DNA from: Vandiemenella viatica
Lineage: Eukaryota > Arthropoda > Insecta > Orthoptera > Morabidae
Length of the DNA stretch: 64,000 bases
Direction of reading: 5' to 3'
Assembly (NCBI GenBank): GCA_031002005.1
Contig: JARYHS010008074.1
Coordinates: forward strand, 279,559,930 to 279,623,929
How positions within the stretch are numbered: the first letter of the stretch is position 1; every line of letters begins with the position of its first letter. The notes under the pieces were generated by a model. The model searched no databases, was not told the DNA's origin, and saw only the letters and a program-made list of their open reading frames with translations. This document shows, piece by piece, positions 1 to 11,753 of this stretch. The position numbers and the translations under genes were made by a program.

Positions 1-280
1 GTTGGCCCCTGTTTTGGCCGACACAGTCAATAGGGTCCCGGCCGCGATAGAAAGCCTCGGCGCTCTCATTTGAATATTTATTGCCCCGTCGCCCGCGGCA
101 GAATTGCCCCCGTAAAAGCACAGCGGGACGGGTTAATCCTACCAGCGCCACTCCGAGGACCAAATAAAGGCGCCAGCCCTTACAGCCCCTAATGACCGCA
201 GCCCCGCGCCACACTCAGTGTGTGTGTTGACCCATGAGTCATCGCGACAGGCACGGTGGGGTCCAAAAGCCATCACACGT
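1..280. other. GC-rich non-coding island A (cut by window edge)
   Basis: This stretch is clearly richer in G+C than the AT-rich background that follows. No frame carries a recognisable protein and it matches none of the repeats seen elsewhere in the window. It contains short homeodomain- or forkhead-like words (GGTTAATCC, ATATTTATTG, AATAAAGG) next to CG-rich words. It is one of eight such islands. A cis-regulatory element is possible, as is a piece of an untranslated exon; the left end is outside the window, so neither can be decided. Confidence 0.3.
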
Positions 281-312
281 ATCCAGCATCTTTAATGTAC
301 TACATAACGCCG

Positions 313-313
<1 letters not shown>

Positions 314-350
<37 letters not shown>

Positions 351-362
351 CACACACACACA
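314..362. repeat. (CA)n microsatellite
   Basis: A run of about 49 bases of alternating C and A with one G interruption. It is a simple-sequence repeat. The roughly 700 bases after it, up to the SINE at 1078, hold no feature I can support. Confidence 0.95.
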
Positions 363-1077
363 TGTTTACAAAACAACGTTTATTATGTTACTAATTGATC
401 TGTCAATGCTTCGCTACTGCAAGATTTGATATATGTATTAAATGAACAAATTGAATGTTTTTTTTATCAATTTTTGTATTTAATTAAAATTACATGCTTA
501 CATATACATTACTACTTTTATGTTCTGGATTACATAAACTTAATTATTGTTTTATTCAATTGGATGTTAATTGCAATTCTCTTGGATAATAACGTTTGTG
601 GTGATTCCTTTTGGATTACACATAAAGAAATCCATCGGTTTTGATACACGGGGCAAGCATGAAATAATTTTACCATTTCCAATAATTTTATTGCAAAATT
701 TTCTGCAGGAGGATCGTTTTGTAATTTAATGTGCCTGTTTGTCGTCAGCAAATATTTATTTACATGTCTTCATGAATGTGACAGTTTTAAACATGCCTTT
801 AGTTCATCAGCTGGTAATGAACGTGGAATATCAGGTAGTGTCTGTTGAAAACCACCTCCTAATAATATTAGCCCACCACCGAATGATCTATCATTTCCAC
901 ATACTGTAAATCTTGCAATGTTCAGTTCAATGCTCCCGACGATTTTTTATACACCATTGTACATTAATCCTCTGATATCTTGATTAGTTGGAGTACTTTA
1001 CTCTTTCCTGATGTTATTGAAATGTTTCAAGTTGGTATTTCAGTGTTTTATATATTCAATGGCAATATGAGTATTGT

Positions 1078-1330
1078 TCGCCCACCAAGCGAGGTGGGTG
1101 AACGGCTAAGGTTCTGGCCTCGTATTCGGGAGAACGCCGGTTCGAATCCCCTTCCGGGCATCCATATTTGGGTTTTCCACGGTTTCCTCAAATCACTCCA
1201 GGCGAATACCGCGATGTTTCCTTCAAAAATGCCATGGCCGAATTCCTTTCTGTTCCTTGTACCAAGTCCCATCGCGCCTCTAATTACCTCGACGTCGACG
1301 AGGCGTAAAGCCATAAGCAAAAATAAAACC
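1078..1330 (+). mobile_element. tRNA-derived SINE (family S1), near full length
   Basis: The left part looks like a tRNA with an internal pol III promoter: a degenerate A box near GGTGGGTGAACGG and a perfect B box, GGTTCGAATCC, at about 1139-1149. A tRNA-unrelated body follows (key words CCATATTTGGGTTTTCC, CCATGGCCGAATTCC) and a tail near TCGACGAGGCGTAAAGCC. The same body recurs at 2.6, 15.5, 16.3, 18.6, 27.3, 32.4, 49.3 and 60.4 kb, which is the main evidence that this is a dispersed SINE. The long open frames crossing it on both strands are by-products of the repeat. Confidence 0.85.
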
Positions 1331-2610
1331 CGTTCGACAATCATCCAAAAGAGTAGCCGCAATCATAGATGATGCGATTACCAAAGAGATTTATTTTATG
1401 CACGTTTTGTTGCCAATATCATTGAAAAAAATATATTTTCCTATGCCACCTGGCGCATGTGTTCAGCCAATTCTTCGTTTGAATGAGTGATAGGTTATTT
1501 CTACGGCTTTAAACCTTCTCCTGACAGCTCAGATAATTTTGCAAAAAACCGCACAAAAATCGTTACAGTAGTTTTTTAGTCTATTTTTTACAACCATACG
1601 AACATTGCCGTTTATATATGTATCTTATTTTACTACTGCTTTTTATATACACGATTAGCAAATGCAAGGTTTAAAATAATCCTTACGTAAGAAACACAGT
1701 ACATTTTACTGCTGCTGTGCATACAGACGACATACTACGTTACTCATAGTGGCTGTTGAATACTGGCAGCCTTTGAAATTGTGTTTTACGGGTTAAGAGG
1801 ATATTGAAAGACTACCTGGAGAAAGAAGCCTAACTCAGTCACCTGTCTCCAACTGAACATTCGTCTTCTATGATCTTCGTCTCTCGCATTCTGCTATCAA
1901 CAAGGTTACATAGCGTGGAGAGTTTAAAATTTGGAACAAAGTTAATTTTTGATGAAACAATTAATACTTCGATTTAAAAAACGATTTGCACAGATGACGC
2001 GTAAATAGGAATGAAACATTGTAACTGGTTCATCCCGCCACCTACGAGATATGGCAGAAACTTTTACTACTCTATTATTTTCTGCACTCATACAAATATT
2101 GCGACGTGATATGTAATTGAGACTTTCCCGGCATATTGATGCAGTGACTTCTTCGCGGGAGTCCAGCCGGATAGAGTCATAGAATGGCGACGTTTCAACA
2201 ACCTGCTCGGTTGTCTTCATCAGGTCTATTTTAGATATTACTTCTCGAAACCCCTTGAAGAATTCACTGCATTGCGACGTGTTGTCAAATGAGCCCAACT
2301 GTATTTGGCATTTTACTTACATAAATCCTAAGACTAAGGAACAATGTATTGGAATGTTTCTAAAGAAAAGTGCCAGAAAATTAAGAATGAAACATTTGTT
2401 TCGATACCTAATCATTAAATGTAGATCGAAGGATTCCGATAATTTCAGAGGTATTTTTGGAAAGTTTCTCCGGGAAATTCTGTTTATTTGTCTTGATTCC
2501 ATGGATTTTGATGATTATTGGGAAGTATTTACCAATCCAGATGCTTCAAAGCGTCTTTTGCATAATTATGTTGCTGAAATATTGTTTAATTCTGGAACAT
2601 GGTAACTTGG

Positions 2611-2785
2611 TATTTTTTTTTTTAATTCTGGCTTTACGCCTCGTCAACGTCGAGTCATTACAGGAAGTAAGGAAAGGAAAGGAGTCAAGGAACGAGAAGG
2701 AATTCGGCCAAGGCCTTCTGAAGGAACCGTTTTGGACTGGAGTGATCTGGGGAAACCATGGTAAACCCAAAATCTGGATTGAAAA
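2611..2785 (-). mobile_element. SINE family S1, head-truncated copy
   Basis: Read on the minus strand this matches the S1 body and tail; the poly(T) at about 2611-2622 is its A-rich tail. The tRNA-like head is missing. A short direct repeat, GTAACT, lies on either side (about 2602-2607 and 2793-2798) and is a likely target-site remnant. Confidence 0.75.
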
Positions 2786-3139
2786 TATTAAAGTAACTGA
2801 TGAAAATGCTTATACGGTCAATGTAAAAGCGTCAAAACATTTCGGTAGAAACTCAAAAATGGCATTAATAACTATCAGAAAATGGAAAAACTGCAACTTA
2901 AAGACTCCAACATACCAACGATATGATTCTTCCTGAAATTTGATTATCTAAAACCAAAGACATTAAGCATCCTACATCAGCTCCATAGGATGTTCTAATT
3001 TCATTCCATTAATTCCATACTTAGTTTCGTTATTTTACCAATGGGTTCCATCAAGAATTTATTACAATGATTCAACTGAATCGATACTGTTGGACTCACC
3101 TACCACTGAGCGAGCGATATCTCTCAGTGTAGATACTCG

Positions 3140-3400
3140 TGCTGAGATGTGGCAGCGGTTTCAATCAGCTGAGGATCGCCAGATACGCAGGTGGCCGCGC
3201 CAGTCGATCAGATCACTTTTATCGCGCGGAAACGAGTTCGATTTGGCAGCGCGGCACTTCGCGAGGTAATCTGGTGCCGGAAATTGGGAATCAGCGCCGC
3301 CAAGACACATTAACGGCAGGAAGAGCGACCCACTGCATCAAGCAATCCTTCACTCCCTGCGACCTCCACAATATACAAGCAGAGAGTTACACGTGTATTA
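3140..3400. other. GC-rich non-coding island B
   Basis: About 260 bases of locally high G+C with CG-rich words (GGCAGCGCGGCACTTCGCG) mixed with AT-containing homeodomain-like words (GGTAATCTGG, ACTTTTATCGCG, CATTAACGG). A 93-codon open frame spans it but has no recognisable motif. It does not match the repeats of the window. I treat it as a candidate regulatory island. From 3420 to 5440 I see nothing I can support. Confidence 0.25.
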
Positions 3401-5442
3401 AAGCAGTCTCTACCCAATAAGAAGAAAGTAACTCCCTCTAGGCCGTACGACCAAATACGCCAGGAGAGAAAGAGAGAGAAAAAGGGTCTTAAAGTGCATT
3501 TTCCGCTCTAGTACCTGGGATGCAGTAGCTACGTAAGTGGTATTTCAACGCGCAATAGAAAAGGCACGTGCTTGCAAAATGGGGTGTCCTGGATTATATT
3601 GTTCACAAGTAAAATAACAAAGAATTCTGTTATGCAAACGAAAGACGTCACTTGCAGGTAATCGTAGTATGATTCTGCAATAAAGCATTTAATAAATTCC
3701 CTTTAGCACAAAAAACGTTTATGTGAAATTAATCCTTATAAAATAACTGCTAATCTGTGCCACGCAAGGAAAGCAAAATAATGACGTCATAAACCTATTT
3801 GTTTAATCGATCAATTGAAAAAAACATTTATAGAACAAAGATCTGTTTATGAAGTTATCAGTGATTTGTAATATCGTTACAAGTTTGACTTCAACATTTC
3901 ATACGAACAAATTGATCTATTTTGATTACTTTATTACGTTTTTGAAGAAAAAACATTAATCTGCCGAGGTGATATTTATTTCTGTAACTAATCACCTTAT
4001 CGAATTGTACCAACGAATGTTGCCGTATTTATTGTAGCTGTTACATTCCAGATACTAGAAACTTGAGTGTAAATTGCAGTTTGGGAAACCTCATGTGTCT
4101 CACAGTGTATCCCCCTACAGAGGAGTTGGTTTGTATTGTTAGTAAAGATCCTGCGTAAAACAATTAAAACTGTATTAAATGTTTTTGTGACACTCTCCTT
4201 GTTAGCCGTCATAGTAAGTATAGAAAGGTTGTTATAGGATCCATGTATCGTCTACCATATTCAGCTTGTTTCTGATCACATGAAGGGTTCCTCGCTAATC
4301 TGTTTTTACTGTTATTGTTATTACTTTTGTGCTTCTACACAACGGATCATCAGAACGAAGAAGATATTGGTTTCGTGGTACTTGAAGGTAACACGCCGTT
4401 GCGTTATTGAAGGAACCGCCGCCGTTAATCGTTTCGAAAACCTGGGAAACAATTATGAAAGGCTGGACCCGAAAGTAAACCCAGATTCATGCGAATATAT
4501 TAGGTACAGTATGAAGGAATTCTGTTTGTTTTTGTTCAATATTATACAATATTTAACAAAATTTGAATTATCCAGCACCAACGATCCTGGTCTTAAGAAC
4601 AGTGCAGTTTGCTACAAAAACTTTCTAATAGTTACAAATATCGACAATTGCATAGCAACAAGTACGAGTATTTCTAGATGTTTTCTGTTTCTAGATTAAA
4701 AAAATGGACGATACTAACCAGTGCAAATAGCATCAAAGTGGCGAATACTATCTGTGCTGCACGGTCAACTGCGTACTAATGCATTTTAATGAAATGTATC
4801 CGACGCATGAAATAAAAAAACACTAAAATGCAGTTAATAATTTGTAATCATCAACTGCTGCTGCGGATTGCGTACTGGGCTTCGAGGTCCTACAGAAATA
4901 GTTAAGTTAGCAATCAAGGAGATGAGATATCCGGTAATTTGCTGGAAAAATCTAGACGAATAAGATCGCTCAACGAGCGCTTCGCGGGATATGCAATACC
5001 TGGACTTCTGCATCGGTGAGTCAGTTCGGTTTAAAAGACACCGCAGATAAGGCGGCCCATCAGTCTAGTGGTTTTAGTGACGGACAACCAGACTCCACTG
5101 CTTGTTTGCACGAGTTATATGTCACGTAGCACGGCGAGGATTCTATAATGTTTAAATTTGTCGTTCACTTCATAGCGTTACATATGCAGGAACTGAACTC
5201 CGCAATAACTCCACGTTGAATGGCAAGTGCTACAGTTACGCTCCACTTCTCCCTGTAACGTTCAGCATCATCTAACATTAACTTTTTTTTATTCGCACTG
5301 AATAAAGATTCATAGTACTCAGCTTCGTCTAAGGCAGCATATTCAGACAGCTAACTTATGTGGCATTTTTTTATTATTTGTCTCTATATTATTAAAATCT
5401 GGGGCATACTGCATTGTACCATTGTAATATAACAAATCTTAA

Positions 5443-5874
5443 CCTCTTCAGTCCCGAGGTATCATATATGATACCTCGAGGAATTATTTTTTTCTTGGGC
5501 CACTGCACAGCTGAACCTTTTCTGGCCTATCGTATCATCTACAATATACATCGCGCTTCTCACAGCTCATATGTTCGATCTTCTGCTTTCGGCAGCCCTG
5601 AATTGGAAACTTGGGATCCTGCAGCTGTACAACATGGCTCGTCGAAATAAAGGTAAAGACATTATTTTTTCATGAAATAAAGTAACATGAAGCAGTAAAG
5701 TTGTGTGTTTAATTTTTCTGCTTGACTCCCGAGGTATCATATATATACCATCTATAAAAATTAATTATTGTTTCAAAAAAATTATATCATACATTGTTAA
5801 CTAGCATTAACACAAAGTAAATAACACAATAGTAGTTCTCTTGCACTTTTATTATGAGCTCGGGACTGAAGAGG
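5443..5874. mobile_element. Short palindromic MITE, piggyBac-like ends
   Basis: The two ends are inverted copies of CCTCTTCAGTCCCGAG (5443-5458 and 5859-5874). The left end is preceded by TTAA, the target of piggyBac elements; the right flank reads ATAT, so the duplication is not intact. Just inside the left end is a perfect 24-bp palindrome (about 5456-5479) centred on CATATATG, and a partial copy of it recurs near 5729-5745. No transposase is present. Assignment to piggyBac rests only on the TTAA and the end shape. Confidence 0.6.
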
Positions 5875-6617
5875 ATATAACACAGTTATGAAACTGGAAG
5901 TGAATTATTAAAAATTAATAACATATTCATCAAACTCAATCTGGTTACCATACCACCGACCTACCTGTACAAAATAAAATAAAGGACACTTAGACCTCTA
6001 GACTTTTTATTTTTGTTTATTTCCCCACTCTTGTGTTATCGACCACATCATGTACGGCCGTCCCTCGCACCTACTACAAGGCCCATCCACTGGAACCACA
6101 TTCGTCCGAGTAACGCCCGATTTGACGGCCGAACAGTTTGCCCGATTAACCTCGTTCACAGCAGCTTTATCGTCCGACAAATATGCCGTTCCGTCGTTGT
6201 AGCTTCAACACCAAGCGAACAGTGTGTTTTTATAAAATGTATAGTGACTTACGTTTAGTAAAAATAGACTACCTTGCCCTCGCGAAATATTACAAGAGTC
6301 CTTACCATATTTAGGACGTGTAGACACTGGGCTGAATCTGGATGCGCACGATGCCCCGCAAATATCTTGAAATTAAACCTCGCATTTTATAGTATTTTCT
6401 AACCAAAATTATAAAACAAACATTTGAAAATTATTATTTAACTGCAGAATACTTTACTATATCATACGGAGGAGAATATAGAATTGTTGAGAAGAAATTA
6501 AAACAGTTGAAAATCATTAAGATATTTAATAAAAGTTATTAACATCACTTTGAACAATTATAGAAGAAAACGAATGCGAGGATGAGAATTTACAATTTCT
6601 CAAAAGTCAATATTTCT

Positions 6618-7110
6618 AGTTTAAAAAATAATTGTTTAAAAAACATAAAAACCGCCTTAAAAAAAAAGCACTAAATTTTTTTAAATAACTTTATACTTTG
6701 CTTACGAAAAAGTAAGTCTAAATAGACAACATTTGATATTACTTTCATTGAAATTGGTAGGTTGCATCATGCAGTAAACGATTTACAGAGTATAATATCG
6801 GCATATCATCTGTATGTTTCAGATTTGTATAAACATGTTTCTAGCATTAATTGTAGGTAAGCAGTAACCTTTTTTTATGTATTATTGTTATTCCTTATTG
6901 TTTTTGTCTTTTTGTTTTTCTTGCTTTCGCTGGCACCGACTCCAAAAATAACTAATTAATGTCAAAATTTCAATGAAAGTAATGTAAAATGTTGTCTAAT
7001 TAGATTTACTTTTTCCTAAGCAAGGTATAAAGTTATTTAAAAATTTTTAGTGCTTTTTTTGAAGGCGGTTTTTATGTTTTTTTAAACAATTATTTTATTT
7101 TTAAATTTTT
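6618..7110. mobile_element. Foldback element with ~145-bp inverted arms
   Basis: Sequence 6618-6765 and the reverse complement of 6957-7110 match closely over about 145 bases (shared words AACATAAAAACCGCCTT, AAATAACTTTAT, TTACTTTCATTGAAATT). The ~190-base middle is AT-rich and shows no coding. Single-stranded, the region would form one long hairpin. It is either a foldback/MITE-type transposon or two head-to-head copies of one repeat. I cannot identify the family. Confidence 0.7.
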
Positions 7111-8173
7111 AGTGGTATTATAGTTCGTTTAGTATTTTAAATATGCCACAGCAGTTCCCATTTTACGAACTTCCTGGTAGCTCAAAGATTAAAGTCTTGC
7201 TTTCAAAGAAGAATTCTGTCTTTATATACCACAACTACTTCCAGAACGGGGTGAATTTGGCGTTGTGTTAAGGAATGTCAGGCTATGTTTCGATCTTATC
7301 ATAACATCTGTTAAAGCTGCTGCTCGATAACCGAAACATGTAACATCTGGGCATTAATACATACCACATACAGAACTCTCTCTGGAATATATCTGTTTGC
7401 CCCGGCATCACACAAAAAATATAGATTTTTAATTGGTATTCACAACGTGAAAGCTTGGGATCAAAGTTGAAATCTGAAGTACATGTTGAGACTAAGGATT
7501 GCAATCCCGCAGTGTTTTCAATCCCGCGGGATCCGTGCGGGATTGGTACAAACAGATTTTTAACGCATATATTTAAAACATAGTTACTTAAAACATTAAT
7601 AAATTAAGTAATAATTAAATTAATAAATAATTTTTAATGTTAAATGATAAAAATTAACAGTTAACAATATTTTGATTGTCAAAATTACATTAAAACTTTT
7701 TAGCGTGTCTTAAATGTATTTCGAGGTTTTACTTTTTTGTTTTTTAATCTAAACCAATTTTTAAATAAATAATAAAAATGGAAAATATTAGAGTCTTAGG
7801 TCATATTATGTGCCTTACAATTCATCACAAAAGTTTAAAATTCACGTTTTTTCACTGCACAACCACGAGACTTGGCCTTTTTTTGCGTGATTCATTATTA
7901 TATCTCCTGATTCCTTGATTGATATTACAGTTGATTCAATGTTGAAACTACTTAACAACACGTAAACTGTCAAGTATTTCAGATTTACTCATGTGGCGTA
8001 ACGACGTCTTTAGAGTGGAAATTATTTTTTTTTTAATAAGAAACACTTTCTCGGCGAATGATTGCAGTGAAGTCCTCATAGGTTGTATCTCCGGATTTCA
8101 TTGCAAACATACGAAATTACACACGTGAGGAAGACGGCGGATCCAGCCGTCGAAGTATGGTGTTCCTACAACA

Positions 8174-8239
8174 TTTTTTAATTTTTTTTTTTTTTTATCT
8201 GCTTAACGTCTCTCTAACAGCGAGGTCTTTAGAGACGGG
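8174..8239 (-). mobile_element. SINE S1 tail scrap nested in hAT-1
   Basis: The sequence after the poly(T) matches the tail of the S1 copy at 60.35 kb (shared words CTGCTTAACGTCTCT and GGTCTTTAGAGACG). It is flanked by a perfect 12-bp direct repeat, GTTCCTACAACA, at 8162-8173 and 8240-8251. That duplication shows a severely 5'-truncated SINE insertion into the hAT element, so the SINE is the younger of the two. Confidence 0.8.
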
Positions 8240-8689
8240 GTTCCTACAACACAATTCGTCGATACACCCGTGAAAATTTCATTATAACTTTTTTTACCTT
8301 TAGTCGAAATAATAACAAGGAGAAGAGGGATTAATCGAAAGCCTGAGCGGCACATGTAAGCAGGTGGCTTTCGTCAAAGATACGCATTGAGGCAGCGGCC
8401 AAAACAACAATAAGTAAAAGGATATACAATTTCATTTTGATAGCTGTTAAATAAATAGGTACGCGATCGTTAAAATTACGATAACATTAGTTTCATATCA
8501 ACGAATAATCAAATTTTCAACCGCAAATTAGGAAATTGTCATAATTACTTTATCTGCAAATACAGAAAATGGGAATAATGAAACCGTGAATAAAAAGCTG
8601 TAACCGTGTAGTTCAAATAATGTGTGCGAAACTTAAAAAATAATTATATAGTTAGAAAATCGTACTAAATACGCACCATAACTCAAATT

Positions 8690-8760
8690 ACAGTGTAGTG
8701 ATGTCTCTGTTTATGAGCGTGTGGTGCAGGGTTTGAGTCCCGCAGATGACGCCAGAGTTC
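8690..8760 (+). repeat. Possible tRNA-like SINE head
   Basis: The segment ends with GGTTTGAGTCC, a one-base variant of the pol III B box, about 50 bases after a poor A-box-like region. It is inside hAT-1. No second copy occurs in this window, so I cannot confirm a SINE. The downstream 100 bases show no special structure. Confidence 0.3.
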
Positions 8761-9781
8761 CGTTTTGGATGGCTGAGTGGATATTGATTGACTATCGGAG
8801 GTGTGATCACTAACCTGACCGATAGCAACGTCTTCTTGATGTTCTTCTTTTCTTCTTGTCAGGACGACGGCCTTCTCTGACACCAGTCGATTGTTGATAA
8901 CGCAGAATCGACAACTGCGTGGACAATAGCTGCCGAAACAACTAATGTATAATAAAAGATGTTAATTGTTTTATATTGAAGGCTGCGTAGAGTTCTTTGG
9001 CTTGAGTGTTGTTAGCCTGATACGGTTTGGTAAGGTTTATTACTGACGGAAACAGAGATTACAGATTAGTTCCAATTTATTCGCCGTTAATTTACACACG
9101 GACAGTGACACAAATACAGGAACGTAATTTCTGCACCACGCAATATGTTAGCAATACCCCCGCTAGCTTCAATTTAGACTCCCGTTGCCGAAATGGGGTA
9201 CAAAGCGACAATGTTGGTAGTAAAATCGCGACACACTCCTACATAGATGTGTTACGTACAAACTCCCGAGGCGGACTGCCTCAGTGCATGTGCACTTGCT
9301 ACAAGTTGCTGACGCTTATCAGCGAAGGCGTTGTATTACGTTACGCCGTAGCGCTCTGCGCCTCTAGCAGAGAACGAATATTCACTCCGCTTTAACACAA
9401 CATTACGGGGATTTATTTGGTTCCCTTACAACAGAAATGTGTACTCGAAACAAACGTAAGTTTTGATGAATACGTAAAAGTGTATTTATTTACTTACGAA
9501 TGACGAAGATTGCCATAGACAAACGCTTATTCATATGAGTCAAATGCCAACTGGAAGGGTACAGGCAAACAGTGCAAAATATCCGACAGAGTCCGAGTGG
9601 GGCAGCGAGTCACGCAGACTGACACTCGTTTTTGCCGGATTTTGCGGATTGCGGATCCGCTTAATTTTGTGCGGGATCCGCCAGACTGTCTAATGATGCG
9701 GGATCCCGCGGGATTGCGGGATCCCGCTTTGCTGGATTGCAATCCCTAGTTGAGATATTACGACACATTTATTTTATAAAT

Positions 9782-9950
9782 ACAGGGTGCGGCAGAAATA
9801 ACTCCCGAATTTAAAATGTGAATAACACAGCACTGATAGAAGCTACTGAGATATTTATTTCACACTTTCAAAGAATGATGTTTACCATTATGTTTGTCCA
9901 CCTGGAATACGTTGCAGGATGGCCTCACAAGATGTCCAAATGTATACAGT
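9782..9950 (+). mobile_element. 5' end of an HTH (DUF4817-type) mariner-superfamily transposon, truncated
   Basis: It starts with ACAGGGTGCGGCAGAAATAA, a terminal sequence of a kind I recognise from insect HTH-type transposons. About 135 bases later it reaches ATG GCC TCA CAA GAT GTC (MASQDVQMY), which resembles the start of the transposase in those families. The reading stops making sense at about 9945, where the tandem array begins. The element was therefore cut or overrun by the array. Recognition is from memory of the family, not from a search. Confidence 0.5.
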
Positions 9951-9954
9951 ATAT

Positions 9955-11640
9955 TTCTGTTTGTTTTGCAGTATACATGTGCATATTTCCTTCAAAATCA
10001 GAAAGAAACGGTAGCTTTGTATAAAGAACATTGACAGTAATTAATGGGGTAGAAAGGGGGATAGGGTTTGCATTTTTGTGAAAGTTATGTGGTCAGTATT
10101 TTTCTTTTTCTATTTGTTTTAAAGTATACGCATGCGAAGTTCCACCGAATCGAATCAAAATGTGGGTCTTGTACAGATATTAAGGGAAGGGGAGATAGGG
10201 TAGTTTTTATTTTTTGGTCAGAGATCTTATCCATAAAAAATTACATATATATGTGCCAGCCTTAATAAAGATCGGTCAAATGGTGTCGACTGTAGCTTTC
10301 TGAAAAGAAATTGACAAAAATCAAGGGGGTCTAAAAGGGGAGAGGGGTTCATTTTTTGCAAACCAAGAGTTGGCATCATTTTTCTCTTTGTTTTATAGTA
10401 AAAATTTGCTAAGTTCTGTATAAACCGGATAAAAACTGTGGTTTTGTATAAAAATTAAGCATTTTAATGGGGAGAGGGGGTGGTTTTTAGATCTTTTGGT
10501 CAGACACCTTCTTCGTGAAAAAATACATATAAGCACCAACATTCATGGTAATCGGTCAAACGATCGCAGCTGCAGCTTTTTGTAAAAAAAAATTGCCTAA
10601 AGTTAATGGGGTTGAAGGAGGGAAAGGGGTTGAGCTTTGGCAAACCAAATGTTGACAGGATTTTTCTCTTTGTTTTAAAGTATACATGGGAAAAGTTCAA
10701 TAAAAATCAGATAAGAAATGTAGATTTCTATAAAATTAAGGGGTGTAAAGGGAGATATGGGGTGGTTTATTTATTTATTTATTTTTTGGTCAGAAACCTT
10801 CTCCATGAAAAATTACATGTATATGCCAACTTTAATGGAGACCAGTTAAATGTGTCGACTGTAGCTTTGTATAAAGAACATTGGTAAAAATTTAGGGTGT
10901 GGATAGGGGGAGAGGGCTTCAGTTTTTTCAAACTAAAGGTTGACAGTATTTTTCTCTTTATTTTTTACTATACATGTCCAAAGTTTCATCGAAATGTGGG
11001 TTTGCATAAAAATTAAGTGGTGTAAAGGGGAGAGGGGTGGATTTTTATTTATTTATTTTTTGGTCAGATTCTCCATGAAAAATTACATGTATATGCTAAC
11101 TTTGATGATAATCGGTCAAACGGTGTCGAGTGTAGCTCTTTATGAAAAACATTGACAATAATTAAAGGGGTGGAAGGAGGGGGGGAGGGTTGAACTTTGG
11201 AAGACCAAATATTGACAGGATTTTTCTATTTGTTTTAAAGTATACATGGGCAAAGTTCAGTAAAAATCAGATAAGAAATGTAGGTTTCTATAAAATTAAG
11301 GGGTGTAAGTGGGAGAGGGGTGGTTTTTTATTTTGATTTTTTTGGTCAGAATCCTTCTCCATAAAAAACTATATGTGCCAACTTTAATGGAGATCACTTA
11401 AATGGTGTCGACTGTAGCTTTGAATAAAGGAAATTTGCAAAAATTAAGGGGGTGGATAGGGGGAGAGGGGTTCAGTTTTTTTAAACCAAAAGTTGACAGT
11501 ATTTTTCTCTTTATTTTTGGCTATATATGTTCAAAGTTTCATCGATATCGAATAAAAAATGTGGATTTCTTTAAAAATTAGGGAGCGGAGGGGGGTAGAA
11601 GGGGTGGTTTCTCAATGAAATTCATATGGGACCACTTTGG
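9955..11640 (+). repeat. Tandem array of a ~280-bp unit (about six copies)
   Basis: The landmark TTTTTGGTCAGA recurs at about 10215, 10496, 10787, 11061 and 11342, spacing 274-291 bases. Each unit also holds a purine-rich block (GGGGAGAGGGG type), CAAACCAAA..TTGACAG, TTTGTTTTAAAGTATACATG, and CGGTCAAANGGTGTCGACTGTAGC. The first and last units are partial. Copies differ by substitutions and small indels, so the array is old. The open frames in it (for example 10606-10887 and 10940-11155) repeat the same meaningless peptide and are not genes. A single inverted copy lies at 17490-17600. Confidence 0.85.
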
Positions 11641-11715
11641 AGGTATACCCTATCCACTAAAAAAAATTAATTTAAATCGGTTCAAAATTGGTGAAGATAT
11701 CGCTGGTTATACATA

Positions 11716-11753
<38 letters not shown>

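Larger units (their letters stand above)
7493..9748. mobile_element. hAT-superfamily element hAT-1, complete ends
   Basis: The left end TAAGGATTGCAATCC and the right end (reverse complement TAGGGATTGCAATCC) form terminal inverted repeats of the hAT type. They are flanked by 8-bp direct repeats, GTTGAGAC (7485-7492) and GTTGAGAT (9749-9756); an 8-bp duplication is the hAT signature. Both ends carry clusters of GGGATCC/CCCGCGGGATT words, likely subterminal transposase-binding sites. No convincing transposase is left inside. A weak hAT C-terminus-like reading lies on the minus strand around 7950-8080. A GC-rich stretch with a 122-codon open frame (9027-9395) has no recognisable motif. Confidence 0.8.

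Noticed and set aside
1048..1372. Overlapping 104- and 130-codon open frames on both strands
   Set aside because: Both run through the tRNA-derived SINE; the peptides recur wherever the SINE occurs.
2120..2298. 3' end of a Penelope-like element on the minus strand
   Set aside because: A GTTGAAACGTCG-type word suggested it, but there is no GIY-YIG or RT coding nearby and no match to the copy at 31-32 kb.
10606..11155. Small secreted or membrane proteins in the 10-11 kb frames
   Set aside because: The frames repeat with the 280-bp tandem unit and contain no conserved start or motif.
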